64,000 nt of DNA from Sorghum bicolor (taxonomy: Eukaryota > Streptophyta > Magnoliopsida > Poales > Poaceae), in contig NC_012875.2 in the NCBI RefSeq assembly GCF_000003195.3, positions 17,368,398-17,432,397 on the forward strand, in the 5' to 3' direction. Below are positions 21,402 to 31,071 of this stretch, piece after piece (within the stretch, counting starts at the first letter, position 1; each line of letters starts with the position of its first letter). Position numbers and translations under genes: made by a program. The notes beneath the pieces were generated by a model that did not search any database, had not been told where the DNA came from, and was given only the letters and a program-made list of their open reading frames with translations.

Positions 21402-24400
21402 TGGATAGATTCGCCGATGATGGAAAATTAGGCCAGGGATTCACATCGGCCGATGATTTGGTAGAAGTAGATATAGGTAGTGGTGATAAGCCTAGGCCTA
21501 CTTTTATTAGTGCTAAATTAGATCCTGAGTGTAAGCGACAATTGACTAGTTTGTTAAAGGAATATAAAGATTGCTTTGCTTGGGATTATACAGAGATGCC
21601 TGGTTTAGACCGATCAATTGTCGAACATCGGTTACCCATCAAGTCTGGATTTCGGCCACATCAGCAACCAGCCCGTCGATGTAATCCTAACATTCTACCT
21701 GATATTAAGGCCGAAATCACTAAACTTATTGAAGCTAAGTTTATTCGGCAGTGTCGGTATGCCGAATGGATTTCCAATGTTGTTCCGGTTTACAAGAAGA
21801 ACGGGAAGCTTCGGGTGTGCATTGATTTCAGGAATCTCAATAAAGCTACACCGATGGATGGATACCCAATGCCTGTCGCCGATCTACTGGTTGATGCTGC
21901 GGCTGGCCATCGGGTCATCAGCTTCATGGATGGTAATGCAGGTTACAATCAAATATTCATGGCAGAGGAGGATATTCCAAAAACCGCATTCAGGTGTCCT
22001 GGTCATGTTGGACTATTTGAATGGATAGTCATGACTTTTGGGTTAAAGAATGCTGGTGCTACTTATCAAAGGGCTATGAATTTTATATTTCATGAGTTCA
22101 TCGGCAAGCTCGTAGAGATTTATATTGATGATGTGGTGGTTAAGTCTGGAGATTTCTCAAAGCATCTTGCCGATTTACGAAAAGTGTTGGAGTGCACAAG
22201 GAAGCATGGATTGAAGATGAATCCCAACAAGTGTGCATTTGGCGTATCGGCAGGGCAGTTTCTTGGTTTCATGGTACATCAGAGGGGTATTGAAATTAGT
22301 CGAAGATCTATTGATGCCATCAATAAAATAGTGGCCCCTACCAATAAAACCGAGCTCCAATCCTTGATCGGCAAGGTAAATTTTATCAGAAGATTTATAT
22401 CGAATTTATCTGGGAGGATTCGTGCGTTCAGTCCTCTTCTTAAATTGAAAGCCGATCAAGAGTTTGTTTGGGGAGAAGAACAGCAGTTGGCTCTGGATGA
22501 AATCAAGAAGTATCTAGTAAATCCTCCAGTTTTAGTTCCACCTCAACAAGGGAAGCCCTTCAAATTGTATTTATCTACCGATGGATCGGTTATCGGTTCA
22601 GCTTTAGTTCAAGAATTTGAAGGGAAAGAGAGGGTAATTTATTATTTGAGTAGGAGGTTGATTGATGCTGAAACCAGGTATTCGGCCATTGAGAAACTGT
22701 GCTTATGCTTATATTTTTCATGTATCAAGCTGAGACATTACCTGTTGTCGGCCGAATGTGCTGTTGTTTGCAAAGATGACGTGGTCCGATACATGCTATC
22801 TATGCCGATTATGAGTGGTAGGATCGGTAAATGGATTTTAGCGCTGTCGGAGTTCGATTTGCGTTACGAATCGGCTAAGGCAGTCAAAGGGCAGGTTATG
22901 GCCGATTTTGTGACTCAGCATTGCGGTCTAGTGGAAACCTTGGAAATTGCGCCCTGGACGCTCTTCTTTGATGGATCTACCTGTGACCGGGGGGCAGGAA
23001 TCGGCATTGTATTAGTTTCTCCTAAGGGGAGGAAGTATGAGTTTTCCTTGCCGATTGTTGCTACATCAACAAATAATCAGGCTGAGTATCAAGCTCTGAT
23101 CAAGGGATTGGAGTTGTTAAGAGAAGTTCGTGCTGATGCTGTTGAAATATTCGGGGATTCTATGTTGGTTATAAATCAATTGGCCGGAAGCTATGAATGC
23201 CGAAGTGAAGTTCTCATAACCTATTTCGAGAGAAGTATGCAACTGTTAAAGGAATTCAAGGACTTCCGATTGGAGCATGTTCCCCGATTGTATAATGAAG
23301 ACGCTAATCGGTTAGCTCAGCATGCCTCGGGATATCAGCCAATGATTAATGCGACATCGGCAGTCGGTGCCGGTGATTGGAGGAAAGAAATTGTTGATTA
23401 TCTAAAAGATCCATCCAAAAAAGTTGAAAGACGGGTTCGATTTCAGGCAACCAAGTATGTGCTCCTTGAAAATGAATTGTATTATCGAACTATCGACGGA
23501 ATTCTTCTCCGATGCTTGGGTGATGATGAAGCCAGAAGTTTGATGGGGGAAATCCATGAAGGAGTGTGTGGAGCGCATCAGTCAGCTTTTAAGATGAATT
23601 GGATGATTCGAAGGAATGGATATTTTTGGCCAACCATACTTGAAGATTGTTTTAGATATTTCAAGGGATGTCAAGGTTGTCAAAAGTTCGGTAATATCCA
23701 GAGAGCACCCGCATCGGCTATGAATCCTATAATAAAACCTTGGCCGTTCCGGGGATGGGCCATCGATCTGATCGGCCAGATTTATCCACCATCTAGCAAA
23801 GGGCATAAGTTCATTCTAGTTGCCACTGACTATTTCACTAAGTGGGTCGAAGCTATTCCTTTGAAGAAAGTCACATCGGCCAATATGATTGATTTTGTGA
23901 AGGAGCATATTATTTACCGATTTGGGATTCCCCAAACGATTACTACCGATCAGGGCACCATGTTCACGTCGGGGGAGTTCGATGAATTCGCAATCGGTAT
24001 GGGAATTAAAGTGTTGAATTCTTCTCCTTACTATGCTCAAGCCAATGGGCAGGCCGAAGCGTCTAACAAAGGAATTATCAAGCTTATTAAACGAAAGATT
24101 GAAGAAAATCCTAGGCGGTGGCATACATTGTTAAATGAAGCACTATGGTCTTATCGGATGGCTTGTCATGGATCAACCAAGGTGTCACCCTATCAATTGG
24201 TGTATGGACATGATGCAGTGTTGCCTTGGGAGATTAAGGCTGGATCTAGGCGATTATCTTTTCAAGATCAATTGGCTGCCGATGATTATGCCACTTTGAT
24301 GACCGATGAGTTAGATGATTTAGCACGGCATCGGTTAAAGGCTTTAATGAGTATAGAAGAAAATAAGAAGAGAGTTGCTAGATGGTATGATAAGAAAGTA

Positions 24401-24634
24401 AAGGCTAAGGAGTTTGCCGATGGGGATTTAGTATGGAAGTTGATTTTGCCAGTCGGGACTAAAAGTTCGAAGTTTGGGAAGTGGTCTCCTAATTGGGAAG
24501 GTCCTTATCGGATAAGACACTCGGCTCCTGGTAATGCCTATATTCTAGAAACTCTCGAAGGAGTTGAATTTCCCAGAGCATTAAATGGCAAATATTTAAA
24601 GAAGTACTACCCCAGCATATGGGTCGATGCATAA
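21401..24634 (+). CDS. Pol polyprotein of Tat copy B: RT, RNase H, second RNase H, integrase
   Basis: 1077 residues, uninterrupted. Reverse transcriptase about 90-290 with catalytic Asp 177 (FMDGNAGY) and 243/244 (YIDDVVVKS). First RNase H about 385-500 (STDGS, Asp 394). Second, archaeal-type RNase H about 518-650 (FFDGST, Asp 524; GAGIGI; NNQAEYQAL), the duplication known from the Tat lineage. Integrase: H-H-C-C zinc region about 700-760, core with Asp 789, Asp 850 and Glu 886 (D-D-35-E), then a GPY-like C-terminus (WEGPYRI) with no chromodomain. The frame is -1 relative to gag-pro and starts in TAATG, so it would need reinitiation or frameshifting. It copies the RNA into DNA and inserts it. 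All catalytic residues I can check are present. Confidence 0.95.
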   Translation: MDRFADDGKLGQGFTSADDLVEVDIGSGDKPRPTFISAKLDPECKRQLTSLLKEYKDCFAWDYTEMPGLDRSIVEHRLPIKSGFRPHQQPARRCNPNILPDIKAEITKLIEAKFIRQCRYAEWISNVVPVYKKNGKLRVCIDFRNLNKATPMDGYPMPVADLLVDAAAGHRVISFMDGNAGYNQIFMAEEDIPKTAFRCPGHVGLFEWIVMTFGLKNAGATYQRAMNFIFHEFIGKLVEIYIDDVVVKSGDFSKHLADLRKVLECTRKHGLKMNPNKCAFGVSAGQFLGFMVHQRGIEISRRSIDAINKIVAPTNKTELQSLIGKVNFIRRFISNLSGRIRAFSPLLKLKADQEFVWGEEQQLALDEIKKYLVNPPVLVPPQQGKPFKLYLSTDGSVIGSALVQEFEGKERVIYYLSRRLIDAETRYSAIEKLCLCLYFSCIKLRHYLLSAECAVVCKDDVVRYMLSMPIMSGRIGKWILALSEFDLRYESAKAVKGQVMADFVTQHCGLVETLEIAPWTLFFDGSTCDRGAGIGIVLVSPKGRKYEFSLPIVATSTNNQAEYQALIKGLELLREVRADAVEIFGDSMLVINQLAGSYECRSEVLITYFERSMQLLKEFKDFRLEHVPRLYNEDANRLAQHASGYQPMINATSAVGAGDWRKEIVDYLKDPSKKVERRVRFQATKYVLLENELYYRTIDGILLRCLGDDEARSLMGEIHEGVCGAHQSAFKMNWMIRRNGYFWPTILEDCFRYFKGCQGCQKFGNIQRAPASAMNPIIKPWPFRGWAIDLIGQIYPPSSKGHKFILVATDYFTKWVEAIPLKKVTSANMIDFVKEHIIYRFGIPQTITTDQGTMFTSGEFDEFAIGMGIKVLNSSPYYAQANGQAEASNKGIIKLIKRKIEENPRRWHTLLNEALWSYRMACHGSTKVSPYQLVYGHDAVLPWEIKAGSRRLSFQDQLAADDYATLMTDELDDLARHRLKALMSIEENKKRVARWYDKKVKAKEFADGDLVWKLILPVGTKSSKFGKWSPNWEGPYRIRHSAPGNAYILETLEGVEFPRALNGKYLKKYYPSIWVDA

Positions 24635-24779
24635 AAGTTTAAGTGCCGATAACACTCCTATCGGCTGGATTTAAATGTTTGGGGGCAGACTTAATGTTTC
24701 AAAAGATGCCGATAACAGTCTTATCGGCTAGACTAAGAGCTAAAAGCGAGAAAACAAAGGTGTGTTGCCGATGAAAGCT
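24635..24779. other. Spacer between convergent pol and antisense gene
   Basis: 145 bp separating the stop codons of pol (plus strand) and the antisense gene (minus strand). It holds four or five GCCGAT/ATCGGC words, the densest cluster in the element. The two transcripts converge here, so their 3' ends may overlap. Confidence 0.6.
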
Positions 24780-27700
24780 TCAGATGTTCAGCAGCGCTTG
24801 GATTGCCGATATGGCGCGCAGCCGGATCTGATTGGCTGTCTCTATCTCTTTGATATCATCATCGGCAGAACCTTCTATCGGCTTCAGCTTCCTCTTCAAC
24901 TGCAGCGCTTTGCGACCGTGGACGTTTCGTTCTTGTTCAAGGTGCTTGATGGTCTCCGGCAGTTGACTCTCTTCTTGCTGGGCTTGGGACAGAGCATCCT
25001 CTACTTGCTTGAGTTCGGCCAGTAGAGCTTCTCTTTTTGCCGATAGATCAGATACTTTCTGCTTCAGTGCATCACCTGAGGACTTTAAGGTGCCGATGTT
25101 CTTATGTTTCTCATCGGCTAAGAGTTTTTCTTTCATCATCTCCTCAGAAAGCTGGATTTGAGCGGCTCTATCGGCAAGGCGTCGAGTGGCTCTCTGGTAC
25201 TGTAGCTGGCGGCTTTCTAGGTGTGCAGCATGGAAGAGGGTTTCTTCAGCATCGGCAGGAATTTGGCCTCTAAGGGTTTTGAACAGGGCCTTGGCTGGGT
25301 CAGAATCGTTGACCAGTTGAGCTGTGTCTTGATGAAGTATGGCCGATAGCTCCTCCAGCTTAGCCCTGGTTTCTGCCGATACAGTCCCAATTGCCCGAGA
25401 GGAGCTTGCTTCCTCACCTTCTTCTTCGAAGATATCAATGGCGAAGGAGAATAAGCTATCGGGAGAATCTTGTTCCTAAAAATGAGAATGAAATAAGTCA
25501 TTTTTATGGTCAAAGCTTCGGCAGACGATACTGGTGGAAAAGTTGGATGACTTACTTGTTTCAAGGCAATTTCTTGCCTTTGACTCAAAGATACCGATGG
25601 AGCTACAGGTTGATCGGCAAATGTTGCCGATGGAACGATATCGACTGAAAGAAGACAGGAAGGGTTATGAGACTAAATGAAAATAAGTTTATCGGCGGAA
25701 GTATTGTTGAAATATGTTACCCGGAGGAGGAACAACAGTTGTCTGAATCGGGGAAACCGCCGATGATATAACTGGACCTGCCGGGCCAGTTGTTTGTTCA
25801 CCCACGTCAGCTGATGTACCTTCTGTTTGAGGTTCTTCCTGCTAGGGTTCTTCCATCTGTGGTGCTCCCTGCATTGGTTGGGGAGATGGTGCTTGCTGTG
25901 TCTGGACTTCTGGAGAAGAAGGGGAAGATTCCACCGGGATTGGAGACACCGGAGGAGGAGGGGGAGTTGCCACTTTTTGGCGCTTTGTTCCAGCCTTAGC
26001 ACCTTGGGTGCCCTTCCTCTTTGGCTGGCTAGACTTGGGGGCATCGGTACCTTGGCGTTTGGCTTTTGCCGATGCACCAGTTTGCTGCAACAACAAAAAG
26101 GAGTTTATGAGCACAGATAGCCGATACAAAGATAGTCAGCATAAATGAAAAGGGTTTGGCAAATTGCCTTGAAAGCTTGCGCCAGAGTGGAAGCAGCTAC
26201 CGTTGGCGATGTCTGAGTTTTCCTGGTGGTAACTTTCTTGAGGCGCGCACCCCGATGCACGATGGAAGCCAGAGTGGGAGCATTGTGGCCGATTGAGGAG
26301 ATCGGGCCTGATGGGAACAAGTCGATCGGCTTGCCACTCCTGCTAACCGATGGGGGGGTGTTGTCAACCTGCAAAAGGAATACAGGGGTAAGTTACCGAT
26401 GGAAATAGTATTGGAAAATGAGACATCGGTTTAAAATACTTACAGTGTCATCAGGGACTTCGTATTCGGGGTCGATCATGCCGCGGTATGAGAGGGCCGA
26501 TCTGCAGAATAGATTCTCTTTCCATTCTGCCCACCATAGCTTGTATGCCTGAGTGATAAAGGCAGCTGGAACCCATTCTGACAGATCTACATCTGTATCG
26601 GCATTTGGTGGTAGCTGGGCTACTCGAGTCCACTCGAGAAGGTTGGTGATGGGTTCTCTGGGCTTTATCACATCGGCATAAGGAAGTGCAATCGGCAACT
26701 GGCCGAAAGCTAGCTGGCGAGCTAATGCCGATGGATTGTAAAATTCATAGGTTTGGGGAGAGGTTTTTGTGCTACCGAAGAAATTCACTGGTATGGCTCT
26801 GGGAGTCACAATTGCCATCATCACCTCATTATCCCTGTCAAGAGCTTCATCAAATGGATTGAAGGTTAGAGGGAGCATGCTGTCTGGGTCATCATAGGCC
26901 AACCATGGTCGTTCATCTCTGGCCAATCCCTCATAAAGAGTCTCGAAGAATCGGCCGATCTGATCCGGATTGTTCCCTGAACCGGGTAAGACTATAACGG
27001 CTTCGCCAAAGTTCAAGGGGGCACGCGTTGCCGATTCCTCTTCACCCAACACATGATTTTCGGCTATATCTCTTGGGAAGTGCTGTGAGAACAAGTTGAA
27101 ATCAAGGCGCTTATGCAGGTGCAGATTGAGCCACATATTAATAAACCACCAGGGGCCTCCCAAGTTGCCGATGGATTGGCCAAGCAGGAGTTTCTGGGCT
27201 GCCTGATGAAGAAGGTGGTAAACAGCGCTGAGCAAATATCGGCCGAGAGGAAATTGGCCACCGCTAGCCAGTCTTTCTGCTGCCGATAGATAGACAGAAG
27301 TTGGTCCTGCCGATCGACCACAGAATACAAACTTGTCCAGCCATATGTTCAGAAAGGTGGTTTGCTCCTTTATGGTGACAGGCCCTCTCCCGCGGTACTT
27401 CTGGATGTACCCTGACCAACCGCCGATAGCGCGAGTCTCCACTTTGGCACTGGGGGCAGTATCAAAAAAGTGGGTGCTATCGGCAGAAGATATATCTAGC
27501 CCAGTGAGCATGGCTACATCGGCAAGGGTAGGAGAAGCAGGGCCGTGGCCAAAAACAAAAGCATTGAGAGTGTCTGACCAAAAGTAGGATGCAGCTATCA
27601 GCAGTGACTCGTTCCTGTGCATATCGGCAATGGATAGCCTAATGCATTGAGCTAGCTTCCTCTCACCCCACTGGACTTCATAAGAATTGCTGACCCTCAA

Positions 27701-28039
27701 GAACCAGTCTTTCCACCCTACGGTAGGGCTAGGCCAAGAACGAAAAGTGTCTTTCCATAGATCTACAGAAAAGTTTTCAGCCCTAAAGGGGATTCTATTG
27801 GTTTCTGCGTTGATAAGATTGGTTGGATCTGAATCCCCTAGAGGACCGAGACATTGAAGGTGTGGTTGATCGGTGGGGATGACAATTTTATTGGACAACT
27901 CCTAGTGATTTTGGGGGAATAAAAATACAAAGAAAAAGGAAAAGAGGAATATTCAGTAAGATGAATCGCGGATGAATAGGAATATACACAGAAGATGAGA
28001 TGGAAGTCTGACCTCAGGGACGACGAAGCCAATGGCCAT
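24780..28039 (-). pseudogene. Antisense plant-mobile-domain (PMD) gene of Tat copy B, six exons, one nonsense codon
   Basis: Exons: 28039-28013, 27901-26444, 26368-26168, 26084-25721, 25644-25556 and 25475-24780; 2835 nt, 944 codons plus stop. All introns end in AG. Four donors are GT; the donor after 26168 is GC. Phases are 0,0,0,1,0, and each junction keeps the frame. Exon 2 is an aminotransferase-like plant mobile domain (WGERKLAQCIRLSIADMHRN, GPASPTLADVAMLTGLDI). Exons 3-5 are basic, Ser/Pro-rich and NLS-like (KAKRQGTDAPKSSQPKRKG). Exon 6 is a long coiled coil. The start ATG at 28037-28039 sits in AAGATGGCC. A TAG at 25842-25844 (probably former CAG) truncates the product after the PMD. 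Antisense ORFs 3' of pol are known in Tat elements, and PMD proteins such as MAIL1 act in TE silencing; the role here is inferred, not shown. Confidence 0.82.
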
Positions 28040-28188
28040 CTTGTCGTGAAGAGGACATTGGAGGACACCGGAGTTGATGAAGAGGAGTGCTTGTCGGAGA
28101 TCTTGAAGGTTGTAAATGGCGCCGCCGCTGGAAAAGCAAAGTTGGATAGTAGAATGGTGTAATGGGGGAGGAGTACCCAAGAAGGAAC

Positions 28189-28196
28189 TATTTATA
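28189..28196 (-). promoter_or_regulatory. TATA box of the antisense gene
   Basis: Minus strand TATAAATA in TCCTATAAATAGTTCC, about 150 bp upstream of the proposed ATG, predicting a leader of about 120 nt. An ATG at about 28059 in another frame opens a short upstream ORF that ends near the first intron. Promoter function is inferred from position. Confidence 0.6.
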
Positions 28197-28664
28197 GGAC
28201 AAGATGGGCAAGGGCAAATCCGACTTATCTCTTTGCCGCATCCGAGAAGCCCGAGGGTACTCAGGTGGATATGGTAACTGTTCGCACGGTAATCCAGGGA
28301 TTGTGCAGGTGATTTGACGGGAAGCGGTCATTATCTAAAGATATTTTACTGTGCGAGATCTCCTGGTCGGTCCATCGGCGATATTCTATAACGGTCATCT
28401 TGCGGATGGGCGGATAGAGGGGAGGTAACCGTTTTTGCGAATATCCTGGTCAGAGCATCGGCAGATCTTTGTAACGGTATTGTTGCCGATGTACGACCAA
28501 GAAAGATGCCCATTTAGGAAGTTGGGGATTTCGAGGAATCTGCGGAGGATTAGGATCAGAGTTGTCCAGATTGAGGTTGTCGGTTACCAGATTAGGAGTA
28601 TTAATTGCGGAGAAGGCATCATTACTGCAGAGAATTTCGGAGCATTAATAGTTTTATACTCCGA

Positions 28665-28678
28665 AACTGGGGGGCATG
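28665..28678 (+). promoter_or_regulatory. Polypurine tract of Tat copy B
   Basis: GAAACTGGGGGGCATG directly abuts the 3' LTR start at 28679; expected plus-strand primer. Confidence 0.75.
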
Positions 28679-29366
28679 TGTTGACACCATTTTTGGGCAC
28701 GTGTCTAGGATGGCAGGATAGGGTGGCAGTACGATGCGGGTTGCTGATGAGGATGGTTGCCGATGAGGGAGAGGTTGAATGTGACTAAGTCCACAGGCGG
28801 TAATATGGTGCCGATGGCTGGATAAAAAGGTCTGCCGATGACTATGGCAAGGGGATTGCTGATGATGCGAAGGAGGAGTCCGGAAGCTGCCAGTTGTCAT
28901 GTGGAGGAGTTTCGGTTTGTCACGAAGGATAGTTTTATTATTTCCTTAGTTATTTGCATCGTTTTGTATACGGATTCCGTGTAATTTGGAATTCGAATTC
29001 TAATCGTGTCTGGTTGTAGCTCTTTGAGCAGGGTATAAATATAAACCCTAGGACCTTGTAATAATCAATCAAGAAATCAATCAAACACACATTTTTACTC
29101 ATATTCCAGCATCTACTTTTTGACGACTTCGTCATACTTTTTCCCTTTTATTACGAGTTCTTAGGAATTCGTCGACTTAAGCTCGGCGTGTTCTCAAGTT
29201 CCGCGTGAGTACCTCTTAGCCGTGACATCCGGGCGCATCGCTGTTGTCTGGACTAAAGTATTCGAGTTATCACCTTTGCCGATAGTAAGGTCAAATCGGC
29301 TGGCACGCCTTAACGTTTGAATTGGGTATTAGCCCTTCGTGTTTGCAGATTAGTTTTGCATCAACA
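28679..29366 (+). repeat. 3' LTR of Tat copy B
   Basis: 688 bp, same length and ends as the 5' LTR, followed by the target duplication ccctc at 29367-29371. Confidence 0.96.
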
Positions 29367-30384
29367 CCCTCGTTCTAACCTTGATAAGGATGATCTACTA
29401 CTCTATTGGGGAGGCTCACAGAATCTAGACACCACAGAGGATGTTCGACCCGCACCTATAAACCCTATCGATCCTGCTAACGGGATTATGGGCTACAAAG
29501 GTAACTCGGAAATGTCATGTTCCTTGCTACTACCACGGTCCGGCTAGACAGAGGATATCTATGAGTATCCTAGCCCAAACACCACGTTTACGCTAGAGAT
29601 GATTACTCTAAACTCTACGCGAAGAGATCAAAGTAAACTCATAAACCAAAGAACAATAAAACAAAGAACTTACTGGAATTTAGAAGTTGAAATACTGAAG
29701 AATCCTAGGAGCAAGCCTCGGGTTAAGAGACTTGATCCCGCAGGAACAACCTCAGAGTAGACACCGACAGGCCGGGCTTCCTCCGATCTACACCTCCACT
29801 CTATCTCTCTAAATCTAGTAGAACTAATTCTACTCTCACATTGGATGCTAAGCGCTATGAGGTTGGAACCCTAAAGGAACCTCTCTCTTGAAACCCCTCT
29901 AGAAAATATGCTAATGAATAATGGGGATTGATTTCTTCAGGGCCAGGGGCCTTGCTTATATAGCCCTCTCAAATGAATCTGGGCCGTCGGATCAAACCGA
30001 CCTTGATTGAACGGTTTTCCTTGATCCTCAGAGGCGGTGGAGCATAATCCGTGAGACTCGTGCTGATTGGCCAGCAGAGGAGGGCGGGCACCCAGGGGGG
30101 TAGGGCGGGCGCCCTGCCTGTGGGCCCGCTCGGCCTCCCGCTCATTCGTGTGGCTTCTAGAACATTCTAGAACGAGGAAAATTGGTGCACAAGTTAATAT
30201 CTCTATGTAAACCCGACGTGTGGGCCTTTCTTCCATATTTCCTGATAACCCCCTGCAGAAATAGATAAATAGCAAAACTTGTGGAATTCTGTCACATCAA
30301 ACCCTAATTCTAGGTGTTGCTTGTATATTGGTCCTTTTCCTTATTTATTTCAAGATTAAAATTGATACTTAAGAACCGTCAACA

Positions 30385-31071
30385 ACTAGCATCAGCATCA
30401 TCTTCATGTACACCACAACGTGCTAAACCAATAAGCAATTCTTGATAGTATGCTTCTGTGCTTTTATCTTCTTGTTTTAAAGTTTGCAGTTTAAGACGTA
30501 AATCAAGTTGATAATAAGGAGGAACAAAATAAGATTTCATACGTTATTTTAAAGCATTCCAGGTTTGAGGCACAGCAACAACATTATTAGTATTGCAAAG
30601 ATCACTCCACCAAAACAAAGAAAAATTAGTAAACTCACTAGTAACAAGTCTAACTCTATGCTCAGCAGACACATTATGAGAATCAAATTTTTATTGAAGA
30701 GTAAGCTTCCAATCTAAATATGCCTCAGGATAAACATTACCAGTAAAAGGAGGTAGGCTAAATTTAATTTTAGCAAAAGGATCATTATTACCATGGTTAT
30801 TACCTCACATACCGCAACGATTAAAGTTGTAGCAGCGATGGTTGCGTGCATCACCATCATCGTCCACATCTTCATTATCAGATAGATCTACATCTACATC
30901 TTCATCATCCCCACGATGAGATTGAGGGCGTTGCTCAATCTGTTCAATGCGGGTGACCAGATTGTTCACATTGCGTGTCAGCTCGTTTATAAGATTGCGT
31001 TGTTCAGTGATGAACGTTGTAAGTTCACCCTTGGACACAAAATCATTGAAATCCGTTAGAGATCCTACCAT
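30385..31071 (-). pseudogene. Chromovirus gag, N-terminal part, broken
   Basis: The ATG at 31071 begins MVGSLTDFNDFVSKGELTTF. An acidic region with a run of D/E follows (DVDVDLSDNEDVDDDGD), then a gag core recognisable by FSLPPFTGNVYPEAYLDWK and SYFVPPYYQLDLRLKLQTLK. Stops interrupt it: TGA after CGM (probably former CGA), TAA in the DWK...KFD region and TAA before RMKSYF. It joins its C-terminal part at 16443-16798 exactly at the actag duplication. Confidence 0.8.

Larger units (their letters stand above)
17020..29366 (+). mobile_element. Complete Tat-lineage Ty3/gypsy retrotransposon, copy B
   Basis: 12,347 bp, bounded by 688-bp LTRs and the target duplication ccctc (17015-17019 and 29367-29371). 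Internal order: primer region, gag-pro (17754-21401), pol (21401-24634), convergent antisense spliced gene (28039-24780), polypurine tract, 3' LTR. I count about four LTR differences, so the insertion is recent. Both sense genes are uninterrupted. Pol carries two RNase H domains, a property of the Tat lineage. The hexamer GCCGAT/ATCGGC recurs through the whole element. The antisense gene has one nonsense codon, so this copy may lack that protein. Confidence 0.96.
16799..30384 (-). mobile_element. Athila-type solo LTR, split by Tat copy B
   Basis: Minus-strand LTR starting TGTTGACGGTTC at 30384 and ending ATATCAACA at 16799. It exists as two pieces, 29372-30384 and 16799-17019, about 1.23 kb in all. 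It is flanked by a perfect actag duplication (16794-16798 and 30385-30389) with no internal element sequence, the mark of a solo LTR left by LTR-LTR recombination. It is homologous, in inverted orientation, to the LTRs at 33195-34848 and 39753-41385; shared blocks include the TATCAGGAAATATGGAAGAA region near 30240. Confidence 0.85.
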
